Source: Streptomyces phaeoluteigriseus
GTDB taxonomy: Bacteria > Actinomycetota > Actinomycetes > Streptomycetales > Streptomycetaceae
DNA: 64,000 bases
Reading direction: 5' to 3'
NCBI RefSeq assembly: GCF_001896135.2
Contig: NZ_MPOH02000015.1
Coordinates: forward strand, 783,800 to 847,799
Of this stretch, positions 60,855 to 64,000 are shown one piece after another. A model generated the notes under the pieces. It saw only the letters and a list, made by a program, of their open reading frames with translations. It was not told the DNA's origin and did no database searches. Each line of letters opens with the position of its first letter. The stretch's first letter is position 1. Made by a program: the position numbers and the translations under genes.

Positions 60855-60921
60855 GTCTCGCGGGTGCGTCTCGCGGGTGCGTCTCGCGGGTGCGTCTCGC
60901 GGGGTGCGTCTCTCGGTGTTC
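60855..60921. repeat. 13-bp tandem repeat, about five units
   Basis: GTCTCGCGGGTGC occurs at 60855, 60868 and 60881, with degenerate units at 60894 and 60908. It lies in a 242-bp gap (60726-60967) with no other visible feature. Confidence 0.8.
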
Positions 60922-60967
60922 GTCTCGCGACTGTCGTCCAGTATTGAGCGCGACCGAGGGCTGTCGT

Positions 60968-61393
60968 CTAGCAGCGCGAGGCGCGGCGACGGCCGAACGC
61001 CGCTCCGGCGGCCACGATCAGCGCCGCCGCCGCGGCCACGATCACCACCGGTCGCGGGTGCCGCCTCACGTACCCGACCGGTGCGCTCAGCGGCGCCGGG
61101 ACGGTGCCCTCCGCGCGGGCCGTGTGCCCGGCGTGGGCCGCCTTCTCCTGCACGACGTGCCCGGCGTCCTTCGCCCTCACCTGGACCGTGTGGCCGGCCT
61201 GGGCCGCCGAGCTGCGGAGCTGGACCGTCATCGCGCCGGCGCGGTCCTTGAGGTCGGCCGCTCGGGCCTTGGCCCGGCCTCGGAGGTCCGTCCTCGCCGC
61301 CAGCTCCTCGACCGTGCTGCCGAGCTGGCTCCTCGTCCGTGCAATCTGCTTGCGCAGCTCCGCTGCGCCGTCCGCGGTCGGCCTGTCCGTCAT
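60968..61393 (-). CDS. DUF3618 membrane-anchored protein
   Basis: A 141-residue protein: a DUF3618 helix at the N-terminus (LRKQIARTRSQLGSTVEELAARTDLRGRAKARAADLKDRAG), an Ala-rich amphipathic middle, and one C-terminal membrane helix (RPVVIVAAAAALIVAAGAAFG) ending in basic residues. ATG 61393 overlaps the holin-X-like stop by 4 bp. Such pairs are common in actinomycetes and may shape or stress-protect the membrane; no biochemical role is known to me. Confidence 0.88.
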   Translation of the reverse strand: MTDRPTADGAAELRKQIARTRSQLGSTVEELAARTDLRGRAKARAADLKDRAGAMTVQLRSSAAQAGHTVQVRAKDAGHVVQEKAAHAGHTARAEGTVPAPLSAPVGYVRRHPRPVVIVAAAAALIVAAGAAFGRRRASRC

Positions 61394-61809
61394 CGGTGCG
61401 CCCTTTCCCTGATCTCCTCGACGTCCGCCTTGACGCTGTCCAGAGCCGCCTCGGGCCTGGGTGGCGTGGCCTGCCGCAGCTGACTGCGGCCGGTGACGCC
61501 CAGCACGGCGGCGATCACGAACAGCACCGCCGTCACGATCAGCGCCGCGGCCCAGACCGGCAGCACCAGCGAGAGGGCGGCCACGCCCGTGCCGGCGAGA
61601 GCGAGCAGCCCGGCGTACGCGAACGCGCCCGCTGCTCCGAGCATCCCTCCGCCGCGGCCCGCGCGCCGCCCCTTCTCCGCCAGCTCCTCCTTGGCGAGTG
61701 CCATCTCCTGCCGGACGAGCCGCGAGAGCTGTTCGCTCGCCTGACCGACGAGTTCTCCGACCGTACGGTGCCCGTCGTGGACGGGCCGGGTCTGCATGGT
61801 CCCGGTCAC
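61390..61809 (-). CDS. Phage-holin-superfamily (Holin-X/DUF1469) membrane protein
   Basis: A 139-residue protein: a charged helix (TVGELVGQASEQLSRLVRQEMALAKEELAEKGRRAG) precedes two membrane helices (FAYAGLLALAGTGVAALSLVLPVWAAALIVTAVLFVIAAVLG) and a charged tail. This is the actinobacterial Holin-X/DUF1469 pattern, not a true phage lysis gene. GTG 61809 has GAGGAGG upstream. It is translationally coupled to the DUF3618 gene. Confidence 0.88.
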   Translation of the reverse strand: MTGTMQTRPVHDGHRTVGELVGQASEQLSRLVRQEMALAKEELAEKGRRAGRGGGMLGAAGAFAYAGLLALAGTGVAALSLVLPVWAAALIVTAVLFVIAAVLGVTGRSQLRQATPPRPEAALDSVKADVEEIRERAHR

Positions 61810-61973
61810 GTGTTCCGCCTCCTCTCGGTTCCGACCCCCCGGGTACCCGCGCGGCCGACGGCTACCCGTGCGGCGCGGAGGGCTCGACCGTCGGTGACGT
61901 CTCAGCGTCCCTTATCCGTACCTCGTAGCAGATTTAAGTGGAGCTTCACGATACTGGTGCCGAGACTGCTTCC

Positions 61974-62876
61974 ATGACGAACGCACCCTCCCCCGCCCCT
62001 CCCTTCGGCCGCGCGCTCTGTGCGATGGTCACGCCCTTCACCGAATCGGGCGCGCTCGACCTCGACGGGGCGCGGCGGCTCGCCGCCCACCTGGTCGCGG
62101 AGGGCTGCGACGGGCTCGTCCTGTCCGGCACGACGGGCGAGTCGCCCACCACCACGGACACCGAGAAGTCGGAACTGGTGCGAGCCGTACGGTCGGCGGT
62201 CGGGGACCGGGTCCCGCTGGTCGCGGGCGTGGGCACCGCCGACACCCGGCACACCGTCGAACTCGCCCTCGCCGCCGAGAAGGCGGGCGCCGACGGGGTG
62301 CTGGTGGTCAGCCCGTACTACAGCCGGCCGCCGCAGGACGCCCTGGAGGCGCACTTCCGCGAGGTCGCCGACGCTTCCGGGCTACCGGTGCTGCTGTACG
62401 ACATCCCCGGCCGCACCGGCACCCGTATCGAGCCGGAGACGCTGATCCGGCTGGCCGGCCATCCCCGGATCGTCGGCGTCAAGGACTGCTCCTACGACCT
62501 CCTCGGCACCCAGAAGGTGCTCTCCCGCACCGACCTGGCCTACTACGCCGGCTGCGACGAGCAGATCCTCGCGCTGTACGCGGTCGGCGCGGCCGGGTAC
62601 GTCAGCACCGTCGCCAACGTCGTCCCCCGCCGGCTCCGCGCCGTCCTCGACGCCTTCGACGCCGGTGACACGGGCGGGGCCGCGCTCCTCCAGCGACGCG
62701 CCATGGGCCTCATCGAGTCGATGATGGCGTCGGGACTGCCCGGCACGGTCACCGCCAAGGCCCTGCTGGCCGCACTGGGCCTGCCGGCCGGCCCGGTCCG
62801 TGCGCCGCTGCGGCCGGCCGACCGCGAGACGACCGACGGGCTGCTGGCGGCGTACTCGGCGTGCGCGGCCGGGTAG
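61974..62876 (+). CDS. dapA: 4-hydroxy-tetrahydrodipicolinate synthase
   Basis: The first enzyme of the lysine/diaminopimelate branch: it condenses aspartate semialdehyde with pyruvate. The 300-residue class I aldolase has LCAMVTPFTESGALDLDGARRLAAHLV, the diagnostic VLSGTTGESPTTTDTEK, VSPYYSRPPQDALEAHF (Tyr pair), LLYDIPGRTGTRI and the Schiff-base Lys in IVGVKDCSYD. GTTGESPT distinguishes it from the sugar-acid DapA homologues at 40611 and 45488. ATG 61974 is chosen; GTG 61938 is possible. The ribosome site is weak. It converges on dapD. Confidence 0.9.
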   Translation: MTNAPSPAPPFGRALCAMVTPFTESGALDLDGARRLAAHLVAEGCDGLVLSGTTGESPTTTDTEKSELVRAVRSAVGDRVPLVAGVGTADTRHTVELALAAEKAGADGVLVVSPYYSRPPQDALEAHFREVADASGLPVLLYDIPGRTGTRIEPETLIRLAGHPRIVGVKDCSYDLLGTQKVLSRTDLAYYAGCDEQILALYAVGAAGYVSTVANVVPRRLRAVLDAFDAGDTGGAALLQRRAMGLIESMMASGLPGTVTAKALLAALGLPAGPVRAPLRPADRETTDGLLAAYSACAAG

Positions 62877-62942
62877 TACGGACCCCGGCCCCCGGCAGGG
62901 CAATAAGGGCGGTCGGGGACGACCTCCGTGGAATACGCCGAA

Positions 62943-62972
62943 GCCCGTGCCGCAGTTGTCCGCGGTACGGGC
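62943..62972. terminator. Bidirectional hairpin between dapA and dapD
   Basis: Eleven-base arms starting GCCCGT and ending ACGGGC, with one G-T pair and an eight-base loop, lie 66 bases after the dapA stop and 18 bases after the dapD stop. Confidence 0.75.
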
Positions 62973-62990
62973 CCCGGTCCTGCCTCGTGA

Positions 62991-63975
62991 TCAGTTGTGG
63001 CTGTGCAGGACGTCGTTCAGGCCGCCCCACACCGCGTTGTTCGGGCGGGCCTCCACCGTGCCGGTCACCGAGTTGCGGCGGAACAGGATGTTGGAGGCGC
63101 CGGAGAGTTCGCGGGCCTTGACGATCTGGCCGTCCGGCATCGTCACACGGGTGCCGGCGGTGACGTAGAGGCCGGCCTCCACCACGCACTCGTCGCCGAG
63201 AGCGATGCCTACACCGGCCTCGGCGCCGATCAGGCAGCGCTCGCCGATGGCGATGATCACGTTGCCGCCGCCGGAGAGCGTGCCCATCGTGGAGGCGCCG
63301 CCGCCGATGTCCGAGCCGTCGCCCACGACGACGCCCGCGGAGATACGGCCCTCGACCATCGAGGTGCCGAGCGTGCCGGCGTTGAAGTTCACGAAGCCCT
63401 CGTGCATGACCGTCGTGCCCTCGGCGAGGTGCGCGCCCAGGCGGACGCGGTCGGCGTCGGCGATGCGGACGCCCTTCGGGGCCACGTAGTCCGTCATGCG
63501 CGGGAACTTGTCGACCGAGGTCACCTGGAGGTGCAGGCCCTCGGCGCGGGCGTTCAGCCGGACCTTCTCGATGTCGTCCACGGCGACCGGGCCGAGGGAC
63601 GTCCACGCGACGTTGGCGAGCAGGCCGAAGACGCCCTCCAGGCTCTGGCCGTGCGGCTTGACCAGGCGGTGGGAGAGCAGGTGCAGGCGCAGGTACGTGT
63701 CGTGCGTGTCGATCGGCTTGTCGTCGAGGGAGCTGATGACCGTGCGGACCGCGACCACTTCGACGCCCCGGCGGGCGTCCGGGCCGATCGCCTTGGCCGC
63801 TCCCTCGCCGAGCAGTTCCACGGCCTTCTCGGCGGACAGGCGCTCGGTGCCGGACGGGCCGGGCTCGTCGGTGAGCCGGGGGGCGGGGAACCAGGTGTCG
63901 AGAACGGTGCCGTCGGCGGCGAGGGTGGCGAGGCCGGCGGCCGCGGCGCCGGTGGTCGCGAGTCGTGTCGGTCAT
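62991..63975 (-). CDS. dapD: 2,3,4,5-tetrahydropyridine-2,6-dicarboxylate N-succinyltransferase, frame broken near the start
   Basis: Lysine/diaminopimelate pathway enzyme, a left-handed beta-helix succinyltransferase of the actinobacterial type, about 329 residues. Strong segments are DDIEKVRLNARAEGL, PKGVRIADADRVRLGAHLAEGTTVMHEGFVNFNAGTLGTSMVEGRIS, DGSDIGGGASTMGTLSGGGN and GAEAGVGIALGDECVVEAGLYVTAGTRV. The body is open up to GAAAAGLATLAADGTVLDTWFPAP. The natural ATG 63975 (MTDTT) is in another frame; one extra or two missing bases near 63960 are needed. As the gene should be essential, a sequence error is the best explanation. Confidence 0.9.
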
Positions 63976-64000
63976 GGAGGGAAACCTAACCGGCGGGGGC

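Noticed and set aside
61390..61809. Prophage holin
   Set aside because: The two-helix protein belongs to a common actinobacterial membrane family, and no lysin or phage genes are nearby.
1..64000. tRNA, rRNA, riboswitch or insertion sequence
   Set aside because: I looked in the larger gaps for cloverleaf-like segments, terminal inverted repeats and transposase motifs and saw none. A covariance-model scan would be needed to exclude small RNAs.

Overview
This 64-kb window is chromosomal DNA from a Streptomyces. The evidence is very high G+C with strong third-position G/C, many GTG and some TTG starts, Tat and lipobox signal peptides, TTGAC/TAGGGT-type promoters, and an ectABCD cluster beside a sigma-E-like ECF factor, as I recall for the SCO1860-SCO1916 region of S. 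coelicolor (memory, not a search). I see no rRNA, tRNA, CRISPR, IS element or prophage.

Layout. 1-5 kb: a cell-wall-anchored secreted protein (frame broken), then an amidohydrolase co-transcribed with a polar amino-acid ABC transporter. 4.5-11 kb: two class V aminotransferases flank a DinB protein and ectABCD (ectoine and 5-hydroxyectoine synthesis). 11-19 kb: DsbA/FrnE-like protein, DUF1349 protein, an aldehyde dehydrogenase that fits 2-oxoglutarate semialdehyde dehydrogenase, a divergent IclR regulator, GNAT, penicillin-binding protein, NCS2 purine permease. 19-20.5 kb: ECF sigma factor with a membrane partner.

20.6-38.9 kb is the centrepiece: a pectin-degradation locus. A PL3 pectate lyase on the + strand meets a nearly continuous minus-strand run of about 17 kb. 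In transcription order this run is two sugar permeases, PL1 pectate lyase, Gfo/Idh oxidoreductase, DUF6807 (PmoA-like) protein, GH43 enzyme, a PL1-CE8 fusion (lyase plus methylesterase), sugar-binding lipoprotein, rhamnogalacturonan acetylesterase, a second PL1, two pectinesterases, an esterase and a PL9-like lyase. The first six are joined by 1-4 bp start/stop overlaps.

38.9-48.6 kb: sugar-acid catabolism. A GntR-DapA-IlvD operon resembles the L-arabonate (or related) dehydratase route. 5-dehydro-4-deoxyglucarate dehydratase (kdgD), coupled to an unknown protein, is divergent from uronate dehydrogenase (udh). With the dehydrogenase at 12.7 kb these give most of an oxidative route from galacturonate (and perhaps arabinose) to 2-oxoglutarate. 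A DeoR regulator, a polyol-type ABC transporter and a Zn dehydrogenase follow (47.8-52.9 kb). Neither sugar ABC system has its own ATPase, so a shared MsiK-type ATPase elsewhere is expected.

53-64 kb: TerD protein, TetR, PhoX phosphatase with an apparent PHO box, a HEAT-like hypothetical, a secreted nuclease/phosphatase, two small membrane proteins, and the lysine genes dapA and dapD converging on a terminator.

Quality warning: ten genes have broken frames, mostly by single missing bases in G/C runs. The essential dapD is among them, so base-calling errors are more likely than true decay.
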